In this document: piece by piece, positions 53,587 through 62,198 of the stretch | Position numbering within the stretch: the first letter of the stretch is position 1 | Layout: every line of letters starts with the position of its first letter | NCBI RefSeq assembly: GCF_030433675.1 | Contig: NZ_JAROCB010000005.1 | Span: forward strand, 248,001 to 312,000 | Reading direction: 5' to 3' | Length of the DNA stretch: 64,000 nt | Source of the DNA: Leifsonia virtsii | GTDB taxonomy: Bacteria > Actinomycetota > Actinomycetes > Actinomycetales > Microbacteriaceae | Made by a program: the position numbers and the translations under genes | The notes under the pieces: model-generated | Databases searched by the model: none | Seen by the model: only the letters and a program-made list of their open reading frames with translations | What the model was told of the DNA's origin: nothing

Positions 53587-56235
53587 TCAGTGCGACGTGA
53601 TCGTCAGACCGTCGAACTGGTTGATCGCCGACTGGCTGACGTCGTGCGACGTCGAGAAGATCCCGGCGTCCTGCGTCGCGGCCGCCGAGGCGAGCGTGAC
53701 CGGCGAGCCGATCGGCACGTAGTTCGCGCCGTCGTACGAGTACGACGCGGTGAACGTCGTGCCCGTGCGGGCGAGCTTCACCCAGATCGGACGGAACACG
53801 TCGACGGATGCCTTCGCCTCCGTGTCCAGGTAGCCGTCGCCGTTCGCATCCCACTCGAAGACGACGCCGTTGCGAGCCGTCACCGCGACCACCGCGTAGC
53901 CCGCGGAGGATCCGGCCTTCGTGATGTCGTTGCGGACCATCACCCCCGACTTCGCCGAGGCGTTGCTGTCGTTCACCGACACCACCCGGGCGGACACCGT
54001 GGCGTCGCCGCCGAACGATCCGGCGCGGTAGATCGCGCCGAACTGGTCGGAGCGCTGGCCGCCCGCACCCCACACGTCGGCACCGGCCGCGGCAATGCCG
54101 AAGGCGTCGCCCGCCTGCCCGAAGTACGAGCTCACGGCCGAGGAGCCGGTGGTCGCGTAGCCCTTCACGGGCGCGGCGACCGGGCAGCCGGTGAACCCGA
54201 ACTGGTTGGCGTTGAGCGAGGTCCGGTACTGCGGGGCGACACCGGAGGCGCAGATCACGTCGAGGGCGCCCTGCGGCCAGTTGGTGCCGGTCACCTTGAC
54301 GTTGTTGATCAGCTGGTTGTTGTGCGCTGCCGCGTTCGGCGCCGAGATGCCGCCGGAGTTGTACCAGTTGTTCCTGATCACGTTGTCGCTGGTGTTGTTG
54401 CGCAGGCTGTACGCGTTGGTGAACACGAACGAACCGCCCTGCACCACGTTGTTCTCGTAGATCATCGAGCGCGATCCCTCGTCGAGGTACAGGCCGACTC
54501 CCGAGATGTTGAACAGGTAGTTCTTGTCGACGACGCTGCCCGGGCTGGCGGACAGGTTGTAGACGGAGCCACCGTCGGCGAAGCGCGCCTTGGTGTTGTG
54601 CACCAGGTTGCCCTCCACGCGGTTGTCCTTCAGGGTGGTCGGCGTCGTGTAGAGCGTGTTCCACTTGTAGTAGCCGCGGTCGACGTAGTCGTTGGAGCCG
54701 CCGGCGTCGTTGATGCCCCAGCCGTAGCCGGTGTCGATGCCGTCGTAGGGGACGTTGGAGACCTCGTTGTGCAGGATCTGCGCGTTCGTGACGTACGTGC
54801 TGAGGATGCCGCTGTTGTCCTTGTAGTCCACCGAGACGTGGTCGATCGTGTTGTCCTGGATGAGGATGTCCTTGTTCGTCATCCGGGGATCGCTCGGGTG
54901 GTGCGCGTCCGGCAGCACTCCGCCGATGGCCACGCCGTGCCCGCTGTCCTCCATGAACCGGTTGCCCACGACGCTGATGCTGCTGGCGCCGTAGCCGACG
55001 CCGGTCGCGACCGCGTTGGTGTCCTGACCGATGCCGAGGGCGGTCGAACCGAGGTTGGTGAACGTGTTGCCCGTGAACGACACGCGGCTCGCGGCGGACA
55101 CCTGCACGGCCGACGGCTCCTGGAACCAGCTGGTGCGCGCACGCTCGAACATCTCGCAGCCGCGGGAGCAGCTGGTGAACGCGTCGGCGGGCCGGTAGTC
55201 GTAGCTGCCCTTGATGAAGAGGCCGTTCTGCTGGTCGGCGTAGCCGTCCGTCGACGGGCCGAGCCACGAGGTGCCGGAGAACTGGATGCCCTCGAACGAC
55301 AGCCCGGAGACCGGCTTGTCGTACGTGCCGCCGATGCTGATCAGCGACTGCAGCCGCGGCAGCTCGATGTCGAGGCTGTTCGGGTCGACGCCGGCCGCGG
55401 GCTTGTAGTAGAGCTTCCCGCCCTGCGGATCGATGTACCACTGGCCCGGCTGCGTCAGGAACGCGAGGGAGTTGTCCAGGTACCAGCTGGGCCCGGCGAG
55501 GAATGAGTTCTGCACGGTGTCCCAGCCCCAGGTGTTGTTGTCCCAGGCCGGCTGCGCCATGGTGATCTCGCTCGCGCTGATGCTCTGCACCGGCGAGTAG
55601 CGGTTGGTGAAGTCGCCGAGGGACTCGAACTCGATGCGCCCCTGGTCCGGCAGGGCGGCCAGGTACGAGAGCGCCGGGTTCTTGATGGTGAGCCCGGTGG
55701 CGGTGGGGGTCACATCCGAGTTGGCGAGCCGGATGGACGCGCGCGGCGCGATCGTCCCGTTCACGTACAGCTGGCGCGTGTCGAGTCCGGCCGGGCTCTT
55801 CGCGACCCAGATGCCGTCGCCGGCGTCCGACTTCGTCCAGCCGCTCACGGCAGAGGCGCCGGTGATCACGGGGTGGGCACCGGGGGCGGCGGCCCAGTGG
55901 ACGGTGTGGTCGCCGCCGCCGTCGCCCGCGTCGAAGCTCAGGGGCTTGGAGAGGCGGTACGTGCCGTCGGCGAGCTGCACGGTGACGTCGCCGTGCTTGA
56001 TGGAGGGGCGGAGGACGTGCTGCGCGCGCTCGAGCGAGCAGGGTTGGGACTGGCTGCAGTGCCCGGCGTCCTTCCCGTCCGGTGCGGCGTAGAAGACCGT
56101 GGCCGGGGCGGCGTTGGCTTTCAGCGGGATCAGTGCCGAGGCGATGACGGCGGCGGCGCCGAGGAGGGACAGCAGGACGGGCCTGCTCCCTCGTCGCCGT
56201 GCCATCGATCGTCGCGAGTCTGACGTCGATGTCAT
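53587..56235 (-). CDS. Secreted right-handed beta-helix protein, GH141-like
   Basis: 882 residues from the ATG at 56235. Signal peptide ending near residue 43 (KANAAPA). 'FYAAPDGKDAGHCSQSQPCSLERAQ' opens the fold (key part). The central 500 residues are parallel beta-helix repeats with many 'NTI', 'NNVV', 'NNWYN' turns. The overall layout matches GH141 (alpha-L-fucosidase or xylanase) proteins. The C-terminal approximately 180 residues are a jelly-roll module ('GDATVSARVVSVNDSNASAKSGVMVR'-like, shown only here). An operator at 56289 precedes it. Extracellular polysaccharide enzyme; exact activity uncertain. Confidence 0.78.
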   Translation of the reverse strand: MTSTSDSRRSMARRRGSRPVLLSLLGAAAVIASALIPLKANAAPATVFYAAPDGKDAGHCSQSQPCSLERAQHVLRPSIKHGDVTVQLADGTYRLSKPLSFDAGDGGGDHTVHWAAAPGAHPVITGASAVSGWTKSDAGDGIWVAKSPAGLDTRQLYVNGTIAPRASIRLANSDVTPTATGLTIKNPALSYLAALPDQGRIEFESLGDFTNRYSPVQSISASEITMAQPAWDNNTWGWDTVQNSFLAGPSWYLDNSLAFLTQPGQWYIDPQGGKLYYKPAAGVDPNSLDIELPRLQSLISIGGTYDKPVSGLSFEGIQFSGTSWLGPSTDGYADQQNGLFIKGSYDYRPADAFTSCSRGCEMFERARTSWFQEPSAVQVSAASRVSFTGNTFTNLGSTALGIGQDTNAVATGVGYGASSISVVGNRFMEDSGHGVAIGGVLPDAHHPSDPRMTNKDILIQDNTIDHVSVDYKDNSGILSTYVTNAQILHNEVSNVPYDGIDTGYGWGINDAGGSNDYVDRGYYKWNTLYTTPTTLKDNRVEGNLVHNTKARFADGGSVYNLSASPGSVVDKNYLFNISGVGLYLDEGSRSMIYENNVVQGGSFVFTNAYSLRNNTSDNVIRNNWYNSGGISAPNAAAHNNQLINNVKVTGTNWPQGALDVICASGVAPQYRTSLNANQFGFTGCPVAAPVKGYATTGSSAVSSYFGQAGDAFGIAAAGADVWGAGGQRSDQFGAIYRAGSFGGDATVSARVVSVNDSNASAKSGVMVRNDITKAGSSAGYAVVAVTARNGVVFEWDANGDGYLDTEAKASVDVFRPIWVKLARTGTTFTASYSYDGANYVPIGSPVTLASAAATQDAGIFSTSHDVSQSAINQFDGLTITSH

Positions 56236-56288
56236 GTTCGATCGCTTCCTGTCGGGGAGGGCGTCGGTGCCCCCCCGAACAGGGTTAT

Positions 56289-56305
56289 CATACGTATTAT
56301 GTTTG
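56289..56305. promoter_or_regulatory. 17-bp operator, copy A
   Basis: CATACGTATTATGTTTG, 54 nt upstream of the GH141-like gene. A second TCATACGT/ACGTATGA pairing (56288-56322) surrounds it. Shared with 57367 and (on the opposite strand) 60745. Confidence 0.8.
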
Positions 56306-56336
56306 TCGCAAGAGACGTATGACCTTTCCTCGTCGC

Positions 56337-57344
56337 TCAGCGACGAGAGGCCGCCCGCGCGGGGTCCGGCGCGAGGCCCGTGGCGTCGAGCTCGGCCCAG
56401 AGCGCCTCCGGGATGTCGGCGCGGTAGCGCTCGACGGTGCTCTCGACGTGCTCGGCCGTGCGCATCCCGGTGACCACCGAGACCACGGCGGGATGCCGCA
56501 GCGGGTACTGGATGGCCGCCGCCGGGAGGCTGACGCCGTGACGGGCGCAGACCTCGCCGATGCGCACGGCACGCTCGACGACCTCCGCGGGCGCGGTGCC
56601 GTAGTCGAAGTGGGCGGCGCGGTCGACCACGTCCGTGCTGAGCAGCCCGGAGTTGTAGACCGCCGCCGCGATGACGCCGACGCCGCGCTCGCCCGCGACG
56701 GGGAGCAGGTCGTCGAGCGCGCCGTGGTCGAGCAGGGTGAAGCGGCCGGCGACCATCACCGCATCCACATCGGTGCGGCGCACGAACTCGGCCAGCATGG
56801 CCGACTGGTTCATCCCGGCCCCGATCGCGTGCACCACGCCCTGGTCGCGCAGCTCGATCAAGGCGTCGATCCCGGTCGTGGAGGCCGCGTCCCAGTGGTC
56901 GTCCGGGTCGTGCAGGTAGGCGATGTCGAGGTGGTCGGTGCCGAGGCGGGCCAGCGACGACTCGACGGAGCGGAGGATGCCGTCGCGGCTGAAGTCCCAC
57001 ACACGGCGGGTGCTCGCCGGGACCACGAACCCGTCGTCGTCGAGCCGGTCCGCGGTCTCGGGGCTGTCGGCGAGCAGTCGGCCGACCTTCGACGAGAGCG
57101 TGATCGACTCGCGCGGCGCGTCGCGCAGGGCGGCGCCCAGCCGTCGCTCCGAGAGCCCGAGGCCGTAGTGCGGCGCGGTGTCGAAGTAGCGCAGGCCGTC
57201 CGCCAGCGCAGTCGAGACCGCCTCGGTGGATGCGGCGTCGGTGGTCTCACGGAACAGATTGCCCAGTTGCGCGGCGCCGAACCCGAGCTCGGTGATGGTG
57301 GTGCCTGTGCGGAGTGTGCGGAGCGGGAGTGGCGTCGTCGACAT
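56337..57344 (-). CDS. Aldo/keto reductase, L-fucose (D-threo-aldose) dehydrogenase type
   Basis: 335 residues from the ATG at 57344; TAGACT 6 nt upstream suggests a leaderless transcript. AKR tetrad: Asp55 and Tyr60 in 'YFDTAPHYGLGLSERRLG', Lys86 in 'LSSKVGRLL' and His145 in 'AYLHDPDDHW'. The 'TAPHYGLGLSE' form is typical of pyridoxal/L-fucose dehydrogenase AKRs, which oxidise L-fucose, L-galactose or D-arabinose to the lactone. Divergent from the adh-kduD-eda-kdgK operon, with copy B of the 17-bp operator between them over the promoter. Confidence 0.85.
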   Translation of the reverse strand: MSTTPLPLRTLRTGTTITELGFGAAQLGNLFRETTDAASTEAVSTALADGLRYFDTAPHYGLGLSERRLGAALRDAPRESITLSSKVGRLLADSPETADRLDDDGFVVPASTRRVWDFSRDGILRSVESSLARLGTDHLDIAYLHDPDDHWDAASTTGIDALIELRDQGVVHAIGAGMNQSAMLAEFVRRTDVDAVMVAGRFTLLDHGALDDLLPVAGERGVGVIAAAVYNSGLLSTDVVDRAAHFDYGTAPAEVVERAVRIGEVCARHGVSLPAAAIQYPLRHPAVVSVVTGMRTAEHVESTVERYRADIPEALWAELDATGLAPDPARAASRR

Positions 57345-57366
57345 GCGCGCAGTCTATTCCATTGAG

Positions 57367-57383
57367 CATACGTATTATGTTTG
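57367..57383. promoter_or_regulatory. 17-bp operator, copy B
   Basis: CATACGTATTATGTTTG in the 72-nt gap between the AKR and adh genes. Relative to the leaderless AKR start it covers about -23 to -39, a repressor position. Confidence 0.85.
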
Positions 57384-57416
57384 GATATTGATGAGCTCGA
57401 GGAAGGGGCACCGGCG

Positions 57417-58433
57417 ATGTTGGCGGCGGAATACACAGGCGACAGGACGATCACGGTCGAAGAGCGGGAACCGGAAGCACTCCGGCCGGGGGAGGTGCGC
57501 GTCGCCGTCGCCTACGTCGGCATCTGCGGCACCGACCTCCACGTCTTCCACGGCGACATGGATGCGCGGGTCACCACGCCCGCGACGATCGGGCACGAGA
57601 TGTCGGGCACGATCGCGGAGGTCGGCCCCGGGGTCGACGGCTGGGCCGTCGGCGACGCGGTGACGGTCATGCCGCTCGACTGGGACGGCACCTGCCCCGC
57701 CTGTCTCGCGGGCAACCAACACATCTGTCAGAACCTTGACTTCATCGGCATCGACAGCCCCGGTGCGCTCCAGCAGCTGTGGAACGTGCCGGCCTCGACG
57801 CTGGTGCGGCTGCCCGAGGGCGTCTCGCTGCGCGACGCCGCCCTCGTCGAACCGGTGGCGGTGGCCGTGCACGACGTCCGCCGGTCCGAGCTCGCGCCCG
57901 GCGACAAGGCGGTCGTCATCGGCGCCGGCCCGATCGGCGTGCTCATCGCGACCGTGGCGACGGCGTTCGGCGCGGACGTCGTCGTCGCCGAGATCGACGC
58001 GAACCGGCGCGCCGCCGCCGAGGAGATGGGCCTGCGCACCCTCGACCCGTCGGCGGTGGACCAGGTGGCCTGGGTGAACGAGTGGACCGGCGGCGCCGGA
58101 GCCGACGTCGTCTTCGAGGTGTCCGGGGCCGCGGCCGCGGTGCTCGGCGCGACCTCGCTCGCCAAGGTGCGGGGCACGCTCGTCGTGGTCGCCATCCACT
58201 CGCAGCCCCGGCCGATCGACCTGCACCGCCTGTTCTGGCGGGAGCTGCGCATCCTGGGCGCGCGCGTCTACGAGCGCCCCGACTTCGAGCGGGCCATCGA
58301 GCTGGTGGCGGAGGGCGCGATCCCGGCCGACCGGCTGATCACCCGGGTCGTGCCGCTGCTGGAGGTCGCGTCGGCCTTCGAGACGCTGGAGGCCGGACGG
58401 GCGATGAAGATCCTGGTGGAGGTCGCCCGATGA
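57417..58433 (+). CDS. Zinc-dependent alcohol/sugar dehydrogenase (MDR family)
   Basis: 338 residues from the ATG at 57417 (GAGGAAGGGG site). Catalytic zinc ligands in 'GICGTDLHVFHGD' and 'IGHEMSG'; the structural zinc loop 'CPACLAGNQHIC' is present but short; Rossmann 'VIGAGPIGVLIATVA'. Resembles threonine/sorbitol and L-galactonate dehydrogenases. First gene of the catabolic operon adh-kduD-eda-kdgK, with 4-nt overlaps throughout. Probably oxidises a sugar acid or polyol intermediate; identity uncertain. Confidence 0.87.
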   Translation: MLAAEYTGDRTITVEEREPEALRPGEVRVAVAYVGICGTDLHVFHGDMDARVTTPATIGHEMSGTIAEVGPGVDGWAVGDAVTVMPLDWDGTCPACLAGNQHICQNLDFIGIDSPGALQQLWNVPASTLVRLPEGVSLRDAALVEPVAVAVHDVRRSELAPGDKAVVIGAGPIGVLIATVATAFGADVVVAEIDANRRAAAEEMGLRTLDPSAVDQVAWVNEWTGGAGADVVFEVSGAAAAVLGATSLAKVRGTLVVVAIHSQPRPIDLHRLFWRELRILGARVYERPDFERAIELVAEGAIPADRLITRVVPLLEVASAFETLEAGRAMKILVEVAR

Positions 58434-59191
58434 CCGGCTTCGACCTGACCGGCCGGCTGGCCGTCGTCACCGGCGCCAAGCGCGGGATCGGCTACGCGAT
58501 CGCGGAGGCGCTCGCCGAGGCGGGGGCCGACATCGTCGGCGTCTCCGCGACGCTCGACCCCGAGGGCTCGGCGATCGGCGACCGCGTGCGCGCGCTCGGC
58601 CGGAGCTTCGAGGGCCACCGCGTCGACTTCGCCGACCGGGCCCAGGTCGTCGACCTGGCCTCCCGGCTGGCCGGGCAGGAGCGTCCGGTGGACATCCTGG
58701 TCAATAACGCGGGCACCATCCGGCGCGCACCGGCGGCCGAGCACCCGCTCGAGTGGTTCGACGAGGTGCTGGAGGTCGACCTCACCAGCGGCTTCGTCCT
58801 CAGCCAGGCGCTGGGCGTTCGGATGCTGCTCGAGGGGTACGGCCGGATCGTCTTCACCGCGTCGCTGCTGTCGTTCCAGGGCGGCATCAACGTCCCCGGG
58901 TACGCCGCCGCCAAATCCGGTGTCGCCGGGCTCGTGCACGCGCTCTCGAACGAGTGGGCCGGCGGGGGCGTCACGGTGAACGGCATCGCGCCCGGCTACA
59001 TCGCGACGGACAACACGCAGGCGCTGCAGGACGACCCCGACCGGTCGCGCTCCATCCTGGAGCGCATCCCGGCGGGCCGATGGGGGACTCCGGAGGACAT
59101 CGGCGGCGCGGCCGTCTTCCTCGCGTCGGACGCCGCGCGGTACGTCTCCGGCGCGATCCTGCCGGTCGACGGAGGGTGGCTCGGGAGATGA
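58430..59191 (+). CDS. kduD: SDR dehydrogenase of the KduD type
   Basis: 253 residues from the ATG at 58430, overlapping the adh stop. 'LAVVTGAKRGIGYAIAEAL' (Rossmann), 'NNAGTIRR' and the catalytic block 'TASLLSFQGGINVPGYAAAKSG' are hallmarks of 2-deoxy-D-gluconate 3-dehydrogenase/2-keto-3-deoxy-sugar-acid dehydrogenases. Supplies 2-keto-3-deoxygluconate-type products to the kinase and aldolase encoded downstream. A role on 2-keto-3-deoxy-L-fuconate is an alternative. Confidence 0.85.
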   Translation: MTGFDLTGRLAVVTGAKRGIGYAIAEALAEAGADIVGVSATLDPEGSAIGDRVRALGRSFEGHRVDFADRAQVVDLASRLAGQERPVDILVNNAGTIRRAPAAEHPLEWFDEVLEVDLTSGFVLSQALGVRMLLEGYGRIVFTASLLSFQGGINVPGYAAAKSGVAGLVHALSNEWAGGGVTVNGIAPGYIATDNTQALQDDPDRSRSILERIPAGRWGTPEDIGGAAVFLASDAARYVSGAILPVDGGWLGR

Positions 59192-59793
59192 TCGCGTTCG
59201 GTCCGCTCCTCCCGGTCGTGGTCATCGACCGGGCGGAGGACGCGGTGCCGCTCGGTCGTGCGCTGCTCGCCGGCGGCATCCGGCAGGCGGAGGTAACACT
59301 GCGCACGCCCGCGGCGCTGGACGCCCTGCGCGCACTTGCCGGCGTGGAGGGGCTGCTGGTCGGCGCCGGCACGGTGCTCGACCCGGTGCAGGTGGATGCG
59401 GTCGTGGACGCCGGCGCTCGCTTCGTCGTCAGTCCCGGCCTCTCGGACGAGGTCGTCGCGGCGTGCGAGCGGCGCGGCGTCGACGTCGTGCCCGGCATCG
59501 CGACGGCGACCGAGCTCATGCGGGGCCGGTCGCTCGGGTTGCGCACCGTGAAGTTCTTTCCGGCCGAGTCGTCCGGCGGTCCCGCCGCGATCGCGGCGCT
59601 CGCCTCGGTGTTCCCGGAGATGCGCTTCGTCCCGACCGGCGGCATCGGGTCCGACCGCGCCGCCGACTACGCGGCGCTGCCCTCCGTGGTCGCCGTCGGC
59701 GGCAGCTGGATGGTGCCGCGGTCGGCCATCGCGGCGGGCGACCTGGCGACCGTCGAGCGGTTGAGCAGGCAGGCCGTCGAGGCGCTGGCATGA
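59188..59793 (+). CDS. eda: 2-keto-3-deoxy-6-phosphogluconate aldolase
   Basis: 201 residues from the ATG at 59188. Class I KDPG/KHG aldolase: Glu35 in 'QAEVTLRTP' and Schiff-base Lys122 in 'TVKFFPAESSGG'; 'PTGGI' phosphate site near residue 150. Splits KDPG into pyruvate and glyceraldehyde 3-phosphate. Overlaps kduD and kdgK by 4 nt each. Confidence 0.93.
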   Translation: MIAFGPLLPVVVIDRAEDAVPLGRALLAGGIRQAEVTLRTPAALDALRALAGVEGLLVGAGTVLDPVQVDAVVDAGARFVVSPGLSDEVVAACERRGVDVVPGIATATELMRGRSLGLRTVKFFPAESSGGPAAIAALASVFPEMRFVPTGGIGSDRAADYAALPSVVAVGGSWMVPRSAIAAGDLATVERLSRQAVEALA

Positions 59794-60737
59794 CCGGTCA
59801 CGTCCTGACCTTCGGCGAGACGATGGGCCTGTTCCGCGCCGCCGACGTCGGGAGCCTGGCCGACGTCCACGAGGCCCGCATCGGCACGGGCGGCGCGGAC
59901 AGCAATGTCGCCATCGGGCTGAGCCGGCTCGGCGTCCCCGCCGTCTGGGTCGGCCGGGTCGGCGACGACGGCCTCGGCAGGCGCGTGCTCCGCGACCTCC
60001 GCGGCGAGGGGGTGGAGGTGCGCGCGATCGTCGACGGCGGCGCGCCGACCGGTCTCATGGTCAAAGAGAAGCCGCTCCCACATCGCACCCGCGTCTCCTT
60101 CTACCGCTCGGGCAGCGCGGGAAGTCGGCTGCGACCGGAGGACGTGGATGCGCGACTGGTGCAGAGCGCGGCGCTCGTGCACATCACGGGCATCACCGCG
60201 TCGATCTCGACGTCGGCGCGGGAGACCGTGCGCAGCGTGCTGGCGGTCGCGCGGTCGGCCGGCGTCCCGGTGTCGTTCGACGTGAACCACCGCAGTGCGC
60301 TGTGGCGCGAGGGCGACCCCGCACTGGTCTACCGCGAGCTCGCCTCCGCCGCGGACGTCGTGTTCGCGGGCGAGGACGAAGCGGCCATGCTGGTCGGAGG
60401 AGATGCCGACCCCCAGCGGCTGCTCGAGGCCATGCTCGCTCTAGGCCCGTCGACCGCGGTGCTCAAGCGCGGCGAACTCGGCAGCATGGCGAGCGAGGGC
60501 GGCGCGGTCGTCGAGTCGCCGGCCCTTCCTGTCCCTGTCGTCGACACGGTCGGCGCGGGCGACGCCTTCGTGGCCGGCTTCCTCGCCGGCCGGCTGCAGG
60601 GCGAGGATCTCGCCGGGAGCCTGCGCCTTGCGACCGCCGCCGGCGCCTTCGCCTGCATGGGATCGGGCGACTGGGAGAGCTCCCCGCGCGCCGCCGACCT
60701 TGCCCTCCTGGAGGGCACGGAGCCGGTCTCGCGCTGA
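59790..60737 (+). CDS. kdgK: 2-keto-3-deoxygluconate kinase (PfkB family)
   Basis: 315 residues from the ATG at 59790. PfkB fold: 'GTGGADSNVAIGLSRLG' near residue 32 and the ATP/anion-hole motif 'DTVGAGDAFVAGFLAG' near residue 250. Phosphorylates KDG to KDPG for the aldolase. Final gene of the four-gene catabolic set; 86 nt before the importer SBP gene, which has its own promoter. Confidence 0.9.
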   Translation: MTGHVLTFGETMGLFRAADVGSLADVHEARIGTGGADSNVAIGLSRLGVPAVWVGRVGDDGLGRRVLRDLRGEGVEVRAIVDGGAPTGLMVKEKPLPHRTRVSFYRSGSAGSRLRPEDVDARLVQSAALVHITGITASISTSARETVRSVLAVARSAGVPVSFDVNHRSALWREGDPALVYRELASAADVVFAGEDEAAMLVGGDADPQRLLEAMLALGPSTAVLKRGELGSMASEGGAVVESPALPVPVVDTVGAGDAFVAGFLAGRLQGEDLAGSLRLATAAGAFACMGSGDWESSPRAADLALLEGTEPVSR

Positions 60738-60740
60738 CGC

Positions 60741-60770
60741 TTGGCAAACATCATACGTATGCCCTATAGT
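60741..60770 (+). promoter_or_regulatory. Importer promoter with 17-bp operator, copy C
   Basis: TTGGCA (60741-60746) and TATAGT (60765-60770), 18-nt spacing. The operator lies in the spacer at 60745-60761; read on the minus strand it is CATACGTATGATGTTTG, one base from copies A and B. Confidence 0.85.
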
Positions 60771-60823
60771 CGGACTACGCCTCCTCGGAGTCGTCAACGA
60801 AGTCGACAAGACAAGGACATCTC

Positions 60824-62197
60824 ATGGTCGGAATCCACACTGTGGTGCGTTCACGCCGTCGTTCGGCGCTGACCGTGGCCGCACTTGGCGCCGCGACGGC
60901 GCTCCTGGCCCTCACCGGTTGCAGCACCGGCGGGGGCTCGGCGAACGGGTCGTACGGCTTTCCCGAAGCCAAGCAGGACACCTCCCAGACGATCACCGTC
61001 TGGGTGGACGCGGACCGTCAGGCCGCGGCGAAGGCATTCGAGAAGGCCAACCCGGACACCAAGATCAAGGTCGTCACCTACGACGGCTCCGCGAACGGGT
61101 CCAACTCGTTCCGTACGAAGATGCAGCTGTTCGACCGGGCCGGCAGCGGCTGGCCGGACGTCGTGTTCTCCAGCCAGAACAACGACGCCGCCTGGGCCAG
61201 CCAGAAGAGCAACGGCAAGCAGGCCTTCGCCGCCGTGCTCGACAAGGGGCTCGTGCCGAAGGACACGCTCGACAACTTCACCCCCGGCTCCCTCAACCCG
61301 TGCACCGTGAACGGCCAGGTGTACTGCCTCCGCAACGACCTCGCCCAGGCGGTGCTCTGGTACGACAAGTCGCTGATGGACCAGTTCGGCTACACCGTCC
61401 CGACCACCTGGGAGGAGTACCAGGCGCTCGGCGAGAAGGTCGCGAAGGAGCACCCGGGCTACATCATCGGCACCGCCGGTGACGCCTGGACGCCCGAGGT
61501 CTTCATGTGGGCCAGCAAGTGTCAGGCCAACGACATCACCGGCCCGAAGTCGGTGACCGTCAAGACCGACAGCACCGAGTGCAAGCGCGCAGCGAGCCTG
61601 CTCGACACCCTGCGTGAGAACGGCACCGTTCCCGCGGTCAGCGTCTTCACTCCGGAGTTCGTCAAGAGCTACACCGGCAAGGTCCTGATGATGCCCGGCC
61701 CCGCCTGGTACGCCGGCGCCATCTTCAACAACCCGCAGTCGCTCAACGTGCCGGCCGGCCAGCTCGGCATCGCGGCGCCGCTGCCCTGGAAGGGCGAGGA
61801 CAAGCCGGTCACCGGCAACGTCGGAGGCGGCACCTGGTTCGTCTCCAGCCACTCCAAGAACCTGAAGGCGGCCGAGAAGTTCGTGCAGTTCGTCACGACC
61901 TCCGACGACTACCAGGTTGACGTGGCGCCCGGTTACCCGGCCTACGCTCCGGCCGCCGAGAAGTGGGTCGCGAAGCAGGAGGCGAGCAAGTACTACGCGA
62001 CCCCGCTGACCCCGATCACCACCGCAGCATCCCAGGTCTGGGACGGCTGGGGCTTCGGGATCTTCAGTCAGGAGGCCGTCTGGGCCAAGACGATGACCCC
62101 CGCCATCACCGGAGGCAAGACGATCGAGGAGCTGCTGCCGACCTGGCAGCAGGCGATCGAGAACCAGGCCAAGGTCGACGGATACAAGGTGAACTGA
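60824..62197 (+). CDS. CUT1 sugar-binding lipoprotein, KDG-region importer
   Basis: 457 residues from the ATG at 60824 (AAGGA site). Lipobox 'LALTGC' (Cys about residue 33). MalE-like core 'ITVWVDADRQAAAKAFEKANPD' (key part), 'WPDVVFSSQNNDAAWASQ' and 'AVLWYDKSLMDQFGY'. Four Cys in the mature region could form disulfides. Expressed from the operator-bearing promoter at 60741. Likely ligand: the oligosaccharide or uronate released by the secreted enzymes (inference). Confidence 0.92.
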   Translation: MVGIHTVVRSRRRSALTVAALGAATALLALTGCSTGGGSANGSYGFPEAKQDTSQTITVWVDADRQAAAKAFEKANPDTKIKVVTYDGSANGSNSFRTKMQLFDRAGSGWPDVVFSSQNNDAAWASQKSNGKQAFAAVLDKGLVPKDTLDNFTPGSLNPCTVNGQVYCLRNDLAQAVLWYDKSLMDQFGYTVPTTWEEYQALGEKVAKEHPGYIIGTAGDAWTPEVFMWASKCQANDITGPKSVTVKTDSTECKRAASLLDTLRENGTVPAVSVFTPEFVKSYTGKVLMMPGPAWYAGAIFNNPQSLNVPAGQLGIAAPLPWKGEDKPVTGNVGGGTWFVSSHSKNLKAAEKFVQFVTTSDDYQVDVAPGYPAYAPAAEKWVAKQEASKYYATPLTPITTAASQVWDGWGFGIFSQEAVWAKTMTPAITGGKTIEELLPTWQQAIENQAKVDGYKVN

Positions 62198-62198
62198 A

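Noticed and set aside
52837-55506. 889-codon plus-strand frame across the ends of two secreted-enzyme genes
   Set aside because: Overlaps two convincing genes with signal peptides and known folds; its composition is shadow-like.
57381-57416. TTG start at 57381 for the alcohol dehydrogenase
   Set aside because: It would add 12 residues overlapping the operator region; the ATG at 57417 has a clear AGGAAGGGG site.
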